DNA of 64,000 nt from Morella rubra (Eukaryota; Streptophyta; Magnoliopsida; Fagales; Myricaceae): positions 7,986,125 through 8,050,124 of the forward strand of contig CM025850.1 in NCBI GenBank assembly GCA_003952965.2, in the 5' to 3' direction. The notes under the pieces are model-generated. The model saw nothing but the letters and a program-made list of their open reading frames with translations, did no database searches and had not been told where the DNA came from. Of this stretch, positions 35,837 to 47,551 are shown in pieces. Both the position numbers and the translations under genes were made by a program. Positions within the stretch are counted from its first letter, which is position 1; each line of letters opens with the position of its first letter.

Positions 35837-38121
35837 ATGGCTTCATCTAACAGACACTGGCCTAGCATGTTCAAGTCCAAGCCCCGCAACAACCACCACA
35901 ATTGGCAGCATGACATCAACGCATCTCTAATATCAAGTGGATGCAACAGATCCCCATATAGTTCAGGTAACATCACAATTTGCACTCGGAGATGAACAAT
36001 TTTTCATCATTTAAAGTTTCTGAGTTCCTATTATTTGGTAGATCCTTAATCCTTTTCTACTCTGAGAAGATCTCAAAGGCGAGGCCCTTGACCACCCGCT
36101 CAAACCACTGACTAAACCAGTGTTGAATTTGGCATTCTTCAAACTGATCTTCTCGCCTAAAACATGAGGGTTTATAAACAATATGTCCTGTCACGAAACA
36201 AGCAAAAAAAGTGTTATTTCTAAATTGCTGAAAGACAGATAAAAAATGAATTGGGTGGGGAGGAAGATAGAGGGATCAAAAGGTTATATTCTAATTTAAA
36301 AATCGTGCCTCCAAAATTTGGAGTGATAGGAGAGTTGAATGGGTGAATGTTTTTAATTCTTTAAAAGTTCGCGTATTTTGTGACAGCTTAAAAAGAGAAC
36401 AACAGAACATTGGTCGTGCAATGGGAGGAGCATAAACATGTTGTCTTTGCAGCTAATTGTCATTTTATCTAGTTGACTTATGCAGGCAAATGATATCAAC
36501 CTTTTTGAGTGGACGGTGTTGTAAGGAAATTTATGTGCTCTAAAGAAAGTTATTAAGTTGCCTGCATTTGCTCATGAAAGAAATTTCTTCACGTTTTTCC
36601 AACAGTGCCTGGGTGTGAAGAACGGAGTCCGGAGCCAAAGCCAAGATGGAATCCAAAACCGGAGCAAATTCGCATATTAGAAGCAATTTTCAACTCTGGA
36701 ATGGTGAACCCTCCAAGGGACGAGATACGAAAGATCAGAGCCCAATTGCAAGAGTATGGTCAAGTTGGTGATGCCAACGTCTTCTACTGGTTCCAGAACC
36801 GAAAATCTAGAAGTAAGCATAAGCTCCGTCATCTCCAAAGCTCAAAAAACCCGGCCCAGCAAACCCAAAACAACCCTCCAACTAAAGTTCTTGCTGCCAC
36901 TACGGCACCTTCATCCTCGTCATCCTCTTCCGAAAAATCATCTCCTAAGGCAACCTACAAGGCTACTTCCGTGGGCTTCCCAACTGTCACCGATGTTTCT
37001 AATTCTCCAACTGCCTCGGTGAACCATGTCACCTATTTCCAGTCCCCCAGTGAAATTTTGCCGGAACCGTACTTGTTTCCGGCACAACAGACCGGTGGGG
37101 TGCACCATACCGGTGAAGTGGCTAGTTTTAGTCAGGGATTTTGTTTTTCTGAACTATCAAATGCGGTTCAAGTGCATGAACACGCAATGGGGCCTTGCAC
37201 TAGTCTCTTGCTCAGTGAAATAATGTACCAGGAGACTTCAAAGAAAGATCAAGAAGATCATCAGAAAGTACTCATGAAAAACCATCACCAGCTGAATTAC
37301 AATGTGACCAGTCATCTTCACACAGGCGTTGTCCCTCCCTCCACTACTAGTGGTACTGTTTCATCCCCCATCAGTCAAATTCAAGGTAAAAAGTTGAAAC
37401 TTTTCAAATCAGTCTGGATATCGAATGATTTACACACAAATTCCCCCACTCATTATCCATGGTGCAATCGGTGGAAAATTACCTACTTTGCGAAGGGTTG
37501 AATAAGATTAAAGACCAAATTAGGAGTAAACAAGGTAGATTGGTAATATATGTCTGTCCTTGCTAAGGACAGAAATATACAAGCACATGACATCCCAATA
37601 GGTTTAAGACTGACAAATATTACATGGACGTGATTGACATGATGTATAAAAATTTGGGTACGGACTGTGTAGGATAGGTTTTGTCATATTACGAATAAAA
37701 CGGGGTCCTTTTCGTCAATTGGATCCGGGATTTACGATCTCTGTCTAGATGGACGTGCATGGCTTGGCATTAGTCACTATTGGTTGACTGCTGCGTCGGT
37801 TTAACATACGCCTTTGAGAAAAAACTGACAAAGGAATCTGTGGTCGCAGGTGTTGGGGAACCGGGTGTAGTGGGCACGGCTGTTCCGGCGAAAGCAATGG
37901 TGGTCATTAACGAGGTGGCCTTCGAAGTCGCTGCTGGGCCCTTTAACGTGCGCGAGGCTTTTGGTGACGATGCGGTGCTAGTCCACTCCTCAGGTCAGCC
38001 AGTTCTCACCAACGAGTGGGGTGTCAGTCTCCAGCCACTCCAGCACGGCGCATGCTATTATCTGGTGCGCACCTTGAGATTTTTAATTGATATGCTTGGT
38101 CAAATGTGCGAAACTTGTTAA
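35837..38121 (+). CDS. WOX9: WUSCHEL-related homeobox protein, WOX9/STIMPY class
   Basis: Exon 1 is 35837-35966 ([16 protein letters not shown] start and QHDINASL, as in WOX8/9). Exon 2 is 36606-37385, exon 3 is from 37850; introns are GT-AG and the frame is continuous. The homeodomain (about residues 57-118) has [20 protein letters not shown], the long [20 protein letters not shown] helix 3 and the WOX9-type tail. Downstream come a Ser-rich run, TSLLLSEIM, and the conserved C-terminal block VFINE-like [20 protein letters not shown] to [12 protein letters not shown]8/9 proteins are nuclear regulators of embryo axis, meristem growth and inflorescence branching. Read straight on, exon 3 ends at 38121 (393 aa). 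If GTGCGC at 38065 is a donor, the last exon is ATT TAG at 38282-38287, giving 376 aa and a YYLI end. The class is clear; the choice of WOX9 over WOX8 is by convention. Confidence 0.94.
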
Positions 38122-38287
38122 TTGGTTGAGAATGTTACTGGGGCTCAACACCAAGACAATTAAATTATATGCAGGACAACAAGATGTTGAAGCCTGTGGG
38201 CTGTGAGCTTGTGTTTTCTACTTTATGTTGTGTATGAACTGTAAAAGCTTTTGGTATTAATGTGTCTTTCTTGGATTGCAGATTTAG

Positions 38288-39989
38288 AAGGGCGGAAGCT
38301 GAAGAGATGGGATAGCTAGCTGGCTAGCTCTGGTTCCCGTGCTCGACTCTGTTTCATGTTTGTGTTGTTTATCCTTTTCTTTATTAGGGTTGAAATGAGG
38401 CTGCGTTTGCAGTCATGGATGATATGCAAATTTATGGACCAATGCTTTATGTTTCTTGTCAGAGCAATATAAATGGAATGTACTCTTGATGATCTTTAGC
38501 ACTGGATATATGACAGGTGGGAATTTGACAAGCTACCATAAGAATTAGACAGCTAGTATGAAGATTTAGTATGGACGTATGCCATTAATGTGAACTAGCA
38601 TGCATCCAACTGAGGTGATATCATTCTCATAAATTCCGCCTGCTTTTGGGTTAAACTTGCTCCCTCGCGAAGACTTCGAATCTGGCTTAAGCATTTTTTA
38701 CACCACCACGGTCCACGGTACCACTTCATTAATTTTAGGCCAAGCTGCGACCTTTATGTTTCTTTTCTTGGTGGGTCAATAACCGCGGCCTGGTAATTCA
38801 ATATTTTCGCGTCTGTCTTTAGTACCTTTCATGTATTTCCAGATAATCAAAGAAGAAATCGTATTATCTGTACTGGGATAGATGCAAGCTGGGGCACTGG
38901 ATCTAGCTATAAAAACGGATAATTATAAGAACTCAACTAGAAGAAGCAGGATGGTTTGATTTGGTTTAGTTTTACAAGTTGTCTACTCCAATGGATGCAA
39001 GAGGACAGAACCAATTTCACATGTCGTAGCAATCTTACAACTAATCGTCATTTGGTGAGTTATGTACGTAACATCATCTTCTTTGGACCAAAGAATAACT
39101 TCGTCACCATTCACCACAGACTTCACTGCGCGCTTGAATGGCCACCACTGGCGTTCTACAGAATAATCGAACAAAAAGAGGATTAATTAGCCTCCCGTTT
39201 CAAACAAATTTGTGGGACGTCGTGTGCAGGAAGAAAGTACTATCGGGGTAAGTCACGTTGACAAAATGTTTGATGGGCCATAGCTTCCTGAATGATCAAA
39301 TATAGCAGGATCTTCGCATTTTGTTTTCCAAACAATAGCTTAATTGGCAATACTGAAAGTCTAGTAAAATAAATAAAGTGCTTCAGGAAGCGATGGATAA
39401 ATCTAGTACAATACGTAAACTAATAAATGAGGTGACTGGTACAGGCCATAGCCTCGACGTGTCGTCTTAGGGTAGATGGTTCTATTGTTCTGCAGGGCGC
39501 CTCAGCAGACTAAGGCACTAGAAAATACGGAATTGCATGCCATGTCCCACAAACACAAAATATACGATAAGGTCTAATTTTCATAATAAAAATCAGTGGC
39601 GGAGTGCCCTGTGGGGGACAAGTGCTGCTGTCTTTTCGTCCCTCACCCATTGTTCTACCCCAGCCAATTCGAACGTGGGATTAACTCATCTGCAACAAAT
39701 ATTAGGTTAAATTTTGTCTTTATGTCGGTCGACATTATCAACAAATAGCTAGTTAGATATACTCTTCAAGTCATGGATCCAGATTCCCATCGTCTACTTG
39801 TGGCGCGAGACAATATTTAAGTATCTAGAATTTATGTATGAGTTAGCATAATATAATCCATGAGCAGTGATAATCATGATATTATTCTCGTTACTGTAGA
39901 AATACATGAGGATCCTTTACAGTGAAATCCTAAAGAAAACGACAACAATACTTTAGTTCAAGGTGATGTGATTCTATCCTGCAAACTAT
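38288..39989. other. Region downstream of the WOX gene
   Basis: No gene recognised. Bases 38288-38500 may be the WOX 3' untranslated region if the short last exon is used. Confidence 0.4.
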
Positions 39990-40860
39990 CCCCCCGCAAG
40001 AGAATATACCATGGGCATCTCTTAGCATAGACAGCCTAGACGGTTGCCTAAGGCCCCTAATATAAGAAGGCCTTAAACTTCCTACTTTATTAATATTTAG
40101 TAGGTTATAGGCCTCCAATTTAAATATTTTAATTGATAAAAGAAAAAATAAATCTCAAAATAACCATTAAATCTTTTTGAAATCTTCATTTAATGCAAAG
40201 AAAAATATAATTCAAAATTTCAAAGGAGATAGACTTCCAACTTTAAAATTCAAAAAAGACTATCAGACTTCTAATTTTACAATTGAAAAAAAAACCTATC
40301 CTACTTCCAACTTTTAGCCCTTTCTTACTTTATCCCTATTATTATTATTTTTTTTGTTCTCTTATCTTTCTATTCGGAATGTATGCCCTTATTTATAGCT
40401 CACTTTTCAATTGATATCCTACTTTCACTCTTATATTTACCATTTTTTCTTATTTTTCTATTGTGAAGTCGTATCCTTCTTTTTTTCTGACTAACTTTCA
40501 AGTGCTTGATTCAATTTTAAAATCTCAAAACTGGCCTAGCCCTCTTCTTCCTCATAGGTGCTATTATTCTAACATTTCAACTTTTAAATTAGTTTTATAC
40601 TTTTATTTTATATCTGTTGTAGCTATTACTTTTTCATCTACAGAAAATTGAGAAATTGAGATTAAGTTGTGTACTGTATAGTTTTATTTTAAATTTAGGA
40701 TAATTTTGAGATATCTAATATGTCTAATAAAAAATACCAATAATTAATAATTTCGTAGCTTATTATTGATATTTTATATTTTAATATAATAATTTATTAT
40801 AAAAAATTTCTTTTTATGATTTCGCCTAAGGCCCAGGCCCTGGCTTGTACAATCAGTTAT
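39990..40860. repeat. Candidate transposon-like segment with GCCTAAGGCCC near both ends
   Basis: GCCTAAGGCCC occurs at about 40029 and again at about 40826 in the same direction, bounding some 800 bases of AT-rich, non-coding DNA. Its borders and class are not resolved. Confidence 0.3.
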
Positions 40861-43004
40861 GGCTGGTACGGCACATACCAAAAGGTACCAACTCACAATT
40901 AAATATATTGATGATCAGCCCAGGGCAGGTAATAGGAACCCCTTCATCCAATTAGGCTGTCTGATCCGATTATCGCTGCCAAGTCTGGTTGCAAGTTGGA
41001 ACCGGGACGAATCAGAAGACCTGACCAAAAACGGAAAATTACTGATGTTTCAAGACCGTGAGCAGTTGTTTAGATACTGAGAACGTCAAATGAAGACCTT
41101 TCTTCCTCGCTGCATGCTGATGATCATCTGAAAATGTAGGAGATAGGAGTGGTTGTTGACCCCGTCAACTTTGTTTGAGTCAGAGTAGTGCAGATAATTT
41201 ACGTGTACACTGGTGCGAACAGTGCCATACTATTGTCGGATTTGATTGAGCGATTTAGATATATCACGGGGGGGTCTGCCGCAGATATTTCCTCTCCACG
41301 TCACACCCATCCTGTGATTTGCATGAACCATCACGTATGACATACCACAACGACCCCCACACAACCAATCTGTCTCTCTCTCCCTCCCTCCCAAGAACTT
41401 CCAGGTGTTTGGAATTCCGAATCAGAAGAGGAGCTCTTTTTTTTTTCTTCTTCGTCAGAAGAGGAGCTCAGACACACGTAGACATGGCTGTTTGGAGTAC
41501 TGAGAGTACCGACGTGGCATGTGTCGAGTGGCCAAGTGAGACATGCCCCATCCCCTTGTTCTCCCACAAAGGTACTGGAACAGTCACCTAGGTTGATGGG
41601 ATTGTTCTTGTCCTACAGATTGCGGTCTTTATACATGCAACTTTCTTTTTCTTTTTCGGTTGAATTTGTATTTAATGTAAATAATATGATATGCAAAGCC
41701 TATGAACAAAAAAACAGGGGAAGTAGGAATTGATGTTTTGTTTTCTATCACGGTGCTAAGTACAAGCAAATACTCTATGCACTTTTCACAGAAATTCTAA
41801 AAACAAGTTGAAATCATTGTTTCGAAATCTGGCCCCCAAGCACTTCTATATCTTTTAATTTTCTTTTCTACCAATTTAATCTTTAACTTCTATAATAATG
41901 CTTGAAAACTTTTAAAACCATCATCTTTATTTTTTATTTATTTATTTATTTTTTATGTTTTACCTTTAAGCTATGCACATTTTGGAGGAAACATCTAATA
42001 AGGCAAAAAAAAAAAAAAAATCATCTGAATTTGTAGAAAATTTGATAGAAGTGTGAATAATTAGGTACATTAGAGTTTTTTTGGGTTTGCAAAAAAGTTA
42101 GTGAAATTTTTTAATAAAAAAATATTAAATTTTAGTGAGAAATTATCGAGAGAAAAAAAATTAATAATTTTTTATTTATTTAAAGATATTGAAATTTATG
42201 TGAAAAAGCGGTTAGCATTTGTGTTGAATTTTTTAAAATTTTAAATGTTCGGTTTTGAATTTTTTTTAGTGGCTTAACACCACCTTGTCGGCCAATAATA
42301 AAAAATTTCCAAATAGAAAGTAATTTGCTGAAAATTAATTCAAACAAGTTTTACACATAAATTTTGGGTTGTCTTGAACATTTATGCGAACATCACCGAA
42401 TCAAACTATTCACATATGTCTGGGATTGAGATGAAGTTTAGCGCAATATCACCCTTGTCAAATTGTTCTCGACTGTATACCTATCCCTTTTCATTACTCT
42501 TCTTAAAATAGATTACAGTGTTTGAACCAATCTATTATACAATGTGACAATTAGCACTAGAGTGCACCCATTACTTTTCAGCGTAAGTCTGTCGGGTTGA
42601 TTTTTGGATAAGTTGGGGTTTCCCTTATCTGGGGAGTCCACTAGTCTTTGGATCCATCCCACAAGCCTATAGACTCGAGCCCAAATCCTGCGGTAAGTTA
42701 TAAGCCCAAATACCCGAATGATTTTCGGGAACATTTTGGGCCGACAGCGAAATTGTCCTTATTATCATGTTTTCTGTTATTTCATTTGTTTTTTTATTTT
42801 TATTTTCCTCTTTTTGATCTTGTATATGCATCTATCGGAGTGGGGGGATTGCACAATTGCCCTTTTAACCCTTTTGTTCTTCAGCAATGGGTAGTAAAGA
42901 AACGATAGCCCCTGGATAGTCTGGGATAGTAGCGATGGTTGAATAATGGGCGGAGTTTTTGTCGAGATTTGCGTAGGCGGCAATGGGAGGAACTGTGGAA
43001 AAGG
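40861..43004. other. Intergenic, includes a repeat copy at 41985-42285
   Basis: No gene recognised. Bases 41985-42285 are copy 2 of the repeat at 31570-31945. A 15-base direct repeat TCAGAAGAGGAGCTC lies at about 41422 and 41456. Plus and minus frames at 41319-41591 are mirror shadows. Confidence 0.4.
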
Positions 43005-44362
43005 TAGGAGTGAACAGTGGACTAGTCGAAAGCGAAATTTAACATTCCGACATCCAATCCATTAACTAGCGGATGACCAAAATAAATTTCACTTCGACTC
43101 TTAGCAAACTTAGCTGAAGCTGAAGCGGAAGCGGACTTAACGGAATTCCGATAATATTTTGCAAAACATCATAAGGAGAAAATTTAATCAAATTCACAAT
43201 CATTAAACCATTAAATATGCATATTCACAAACCATTAAATATGCATATTCACAACCATAAAAACCACTGCAAAATGGCATAAGGATTCTATACACTGCAA
43301 AATGATATAGTTATAACTGGATTTGTTAAGTTGTTTCCTAGCCATTAAACCATTAATCAGTTGTTATCTACAAAATTTAGTCAATTGTTATCTACAAAAT
43401 TTAATCAGTTGTTATCTACAAACAAATTCACAACCATTAAACCAAACTAAGCCACTAAACATATGCAAAATCTCTGCAAGATACAAGCAGATTCACAACA
43501 ATTCACAATCAAATTTTGAACCATTATCTACAAGTAGATTCACAACCATTAAACCAAACCAGGCCACTAAACATATGCAAAATCTTTGCAAAATAGAACA
43601 AATCCACAATTACTAATAGTCGCATTCATACTACTTTCTCTAAAATCACGTAAGTTGTTGGGATAATAGTTGAAAGTTGTTACTTCCACACAGATCAGGT
43701 ACTATAGTACACTACTACAAATTCAACATTTGGTTGAATTAAAAATTTAAATGTACTGCGAAACTAGAAAGCATATTGCAGCCTCTTCTGTTTGTTGTAA
43801 TGCATTGATTCACTACGCTGAAACTGCCCCCTGATTCACAATCGAGAGAGAGAACAGATCTGTTAAAATAGAAGAGAGAGGGAGTCAGAAACAGAGAGAT
43901 AGAGAGAAAGATAGAGACTTGAGAGAGAGAGAGAGACTGAGAGACTGAGAGTAAGAAAAGAGAGAGAGAGAGGGGGACTGTGCGAAGGAGAGGGGGGCCA
44001 GGGAACTTCGGGGAGGGAGAGTTAGGGTTTTTAAAAAAATAGTTGATCAAAATGCACGTTTTGATCCACGGTGTATATATATATATCTATATATATATTT
44101 TTTTTAAAAAAAACAATGAAACGAAGTCGTTCTATGTGAAATAGAATGGCGCCATTGTAATATGAAGTTTTTTTTTAAATAAAAAAATTAAGCGAAACCG
44201 ATTTTCCGTTGAACCAACGAAAACTTCCGCTTCCAGTTCCGTCTCCGATAAAGTTCCAAATTCACTTCCGGTTCCTAGAAGATACGAGCCTCAGCTTCCC
44301 GGAACCGATGACGAAACCGGAGTCGGAGTTCTGTCGGTAACCGGACCGAACTTACACCCCTA
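43005..44362. mobile_element. Non-autonomous hAT-type transposon, 1.36 kb
   Basis: The left end TAGGAGTGAACAGTGG and the reverse complement of the right end, TAGGGGTGTAAGTTCGG, are related inverted termini. The 8-base flanks are GGAAAAGG (42997-43004) and GAAAAAGG (44363-44370), matching at 7 of 8 positions as a hAT target duplication. Inside are direct repeats (TTGTTATCTACAAAATTTA three times at 43360-43420; ATTAAATATGCATATTCACAA twice, given here in part), a GA-rich run (43850-43980) and a TA-rich run near 44075. No transposase frame is present. Confidence 0.65.
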
Positions 44363-44370
44363 GAAAAAGG

Positions 44371-45055
44371 TAGTCGAGATTGAAATTAGAGACGGAATTG
44401 AAAAGAATGCGTTAGAATTTCTCGTAAGATATTTACTCAAAAGGAGAAAAGATATATGTATATGAGATTTAAAATTAACGTTATAAAAGTGCTAGTTTAT
44501 CTATCTTTGTAGTAGGACCCTAAATTACTCTCTCATCCTTAATGATATCACTCAGAGGAGTTAGTGCAATAAAGACCAACTGGTAGGTTCCACTCATTAC
44601 ACCCATTGAACCATAAATTCCAAACCACCTTCTTCTAAATCGCTGTCCGTCCAAAAAAGTATGACAGGAAGCTAAAAGAATCGATAATTAGGTGAAAATT
44701 GATGAAGATGCAACCAACCCAAAACTTTGGGAATTTACCCATTGCCACTGAAAAAGATCCTCAGAAAATTTGCCAAAACATGCTTGCCCAAAATAATATC
44801 TGACTCAAAAAGGAAAAAACTATTGCCACAACGTTCTGCCAACTAAAGAAATAGTTCCACGCTTCCAGCTCGCCGTTTCAGATTTTCTCACCTCGACAGT
44901 ACTTTTCCCACAAATCTATTCACATTTAATACCTCCACACGCGCGCACAAACAAACAGAAACATAGACAGCATGCTTCTGTGACACCTTAAAACTGCGAT
45001 TTTGTCTCGTATTTCTATCTTATATAGGGGGGCTTTAAAGAGAGTCGTGTTGGAG
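44371..45055 (+). promoter_or_regulatory. Upstream region of the RABA1 gene
   Basis: No separate gene seen. TTATATAGG lies at about 45019-45027, too near the ATG to be a certain TATA box. Confidence 0.35.
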
Positions 45056-47551
45056 ATGGGGGCGTACAGAGCGGATGATGATTACGATTACTTGTTCAAG
45101 GTGGTGCTGATCGGGGACTCGGGTGTCGGCAAATCGAACCTGTTGTCGAGGTTCACGAAGAACGAGTTTAGCCTGGAATCAAAGTCCACCATTGGGGTCG
45201 AGTTCGCCACGAGAAGTATACGGGTTGATGATAAGGTCGTCAAGGCCCAGATTTGGGACACCGCTGGCCAAGAAAGGTTTTCACCCCTATCCTATTTCTC
45301 ATTCTGTCATTTGGATTTGGGTCTTTCCCGGATCTTGAAATTGCATTTGGCCTGGAATTTTGGGTGTTTCATAGATCTTGAATTTGCCTTAAATCATGTT
45401 ACGTAGGGTTGTATGTGTTTGTATGCCTTGGATTTTCCTTCATTGACACTGTTTGGTTGGGAAGAAAACTGAGTGAAGGAAAAGAAATGGCGATTGGAAT
45501 TTTGTTGAAAAATGAAAAATGTTACCCAACTCAGCTGAATGATTGTGCAATACTTGACTGGACGTCAGAATTTTCTACACGGACACCTATATGGAGCCTT
45601 CACAAGACAAATGATAACTGCGCTAGTATATCTTCTACTAGTGACGATGATATTCCCTTATCACGGGAATTGGTTTGCAATGCTACATTCTTCAGTAAAC
45701 GTAGTTTTTTTTTTTTTTTTTTTGTTTCTCTAAATCTTCAGCGTACGAAGTCACTAGCATTAAATTGTGATTATGAAACCATCATCACAATGAATGATAT
45801 GGCTGTTGATGAATGAATGACATGGTTATTGAAGTACTTGGACTCCTCCGTTTGTTTTGGCGAAATATTTTTTCCAGTAATTGTTTTCATTGTTTCTCTG
45901 TTGTGTTTGGTTCAGTTGGAAAGTGTTAGCCAAAGAAACAGTTCTTCATGATCAATGGAAAATTATATACCCAAAAGAGGTCGGAAATGTAGGAAGAAGT
46001 CTAAGCCCCTGCCTTCTCCCTCCACCTCCTCTCTTCCAAAGCACCGGCATCACCACCTCCATACCCCACTCTGTGCTGCAACATTACTGTTCAAACTTAG
46101 AAGTTAGTTTACTTTGAGGGAAACTTGTCAATCTTGGAGACCTTCTTAAAGTATCACTACCAAGTTAGTTAGTGAACTATTAATGGCATGCAGCTCTAAA
46201 TGCACTCTGGTTTGTCCTCCACCCCGGCCCCCCCCCCAAAGAAAGTAGTCCGTTAGCTGGGTGGAACCTTCAGGTTTAATCCCTCTTTCTGTTTCTTGGG
46301 ACGCCCATGCCCAGCCTTCCATCTGGCAAGCTTCTTTATACAAGTCGGAAGTTTCAGGTTGCTAATCCACGTATTTATTCATGGTTTAACTGACCGTTCA
46401 CAGTTGCGCTTGTATATGCCAATATAATGGTTGTTATGCTCTTTTATGTCAAAATCGAAGTTTTACTGTGCAAATTCACTTGGCAAGAGTTTTCAAAAAC
46501 TCCAACCCGTTCCCCCCTCTCGCGTCCTTTCCCCTTTAATCATGTTTGCTTTTTCGTTGGATATTAAGCTGTTTGAACAATCGAGCCATTCTTGCTGTCA
46601 TGACTGTTAGCTTTAAGATGAATTTTCTTTTCTTGTTGAGTAGTTTATAGTTATATAACAATGCTGTGAAAACCATACTAGGGTGTTCAGATTATATATA
46701 AAGGAAGATTCAAAAATAGAAAGAAAAAAAAAGGACTGAAGAAAGGAAGACCAAACGTCAGTGAGAAAAAGACAAAAGCTCCTCTGCAAATTGTAGTCAC
46801 AGTTCATTCATCTTGAAATTTTTTCCCGCTGTTGATAGGGAGGCCTCTTTGTACATGATGAAACCCTTGCGATGAAGTGGATATTTTTGAAAACCAGCCC
46901 GGCTGATGTGGTAGCAATTCATGGCCCATGGTTAATCATAAAAGCTGAAAATAAGAAGATTCAGATTATTTTTAATAAAAAGCTCCCTCCAAAGCTTAAA
47001 GCTATCGGCATCATTTCTTTTGAGTCCCACATCATCTTGGGTACATCATGCTATATTTAGTGGGTGTCATAATAATGCTTGATTATATTCTTCTTATGTC
47101 ATGCTTTCTTTGCTCAAGGTATCGTGCAATCACGAGTGCCTATTATCGAGGTGCTGTTGGCGCTTTACTAGTCTACGATGTTACCCGACATGTTACATTT
47201 GAAAATGTGGAGAGATGGCTGAAGGAGCTTCGGGATCACACAGATGCCAACATTGTGATCATGCTTGTCGGAAACAAAGCAGACCTGCGGCACCTGCGAG
47301 CTGTTTCCACTGAAGATTCCAAGGCTTTTGCTGAGCGAGAGAAAACCTTTTTCATCGAAACATCTGCCCTGGAGGCCATGAATGTTGAGAATGCCTTCAC
47401 AGAAGTGCTGACACAAATATATCATGTTGTAAGCAGGAAGGCCCTTGACATTGGGGATGACCCGGCAGCCTTGCCCAGAGGACAAACAATCAATGTCGGA
47501 ACCAAGGATGATGTATCTGCTGTGAAGCAAGGCGGATGTTGCTCTGCTTAA
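45056..47551 (+). CDS. RABA1: RABA1 (Rab11-type) small GTPase, 217 aa
   Basis: Two exons, 45056-45276 and 47119-47551, total 654 nt (217 residues). The single 1.84-kb intron splits the Arg codon after DTAGQE, a usual place in plant RabA genes. Motifs: P-loop GDSGVGKS (20-27), effector [49 protein letters not shown] and the C-terminal GGCCSA with two cysteines for geranylgeranylation. RABA1 proteins act at the trans-Golgi network/recycling endosome in secretion to the plasma membrane. The frame 45002-45406 starts 18 codons earlier, but [12 protein letters not shown] at 45056 is the family's conserved start. All nucleotide-binding residues are present. From memory RABA1h (At2g33870) lies beside WOX9 (At2g33880) in Arabidopsis, matching the neighbour here. 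Which RABA1 member this is cannot be fixed by eye. Confidence 0.96.

Noticed and set aside
43739-44050. Minus-strand frame of 103 codons rich in Ser and Leu.
   Set aside because: It is the GA-rich microsatellite of the hAT element translated in reverse.
45409-45816. Plus-strand frame of 135 codons in the RABA1 intron.
   Set aside because: It contains a long T run read as poly-Phe and no domain; it lies wholly in the intron.
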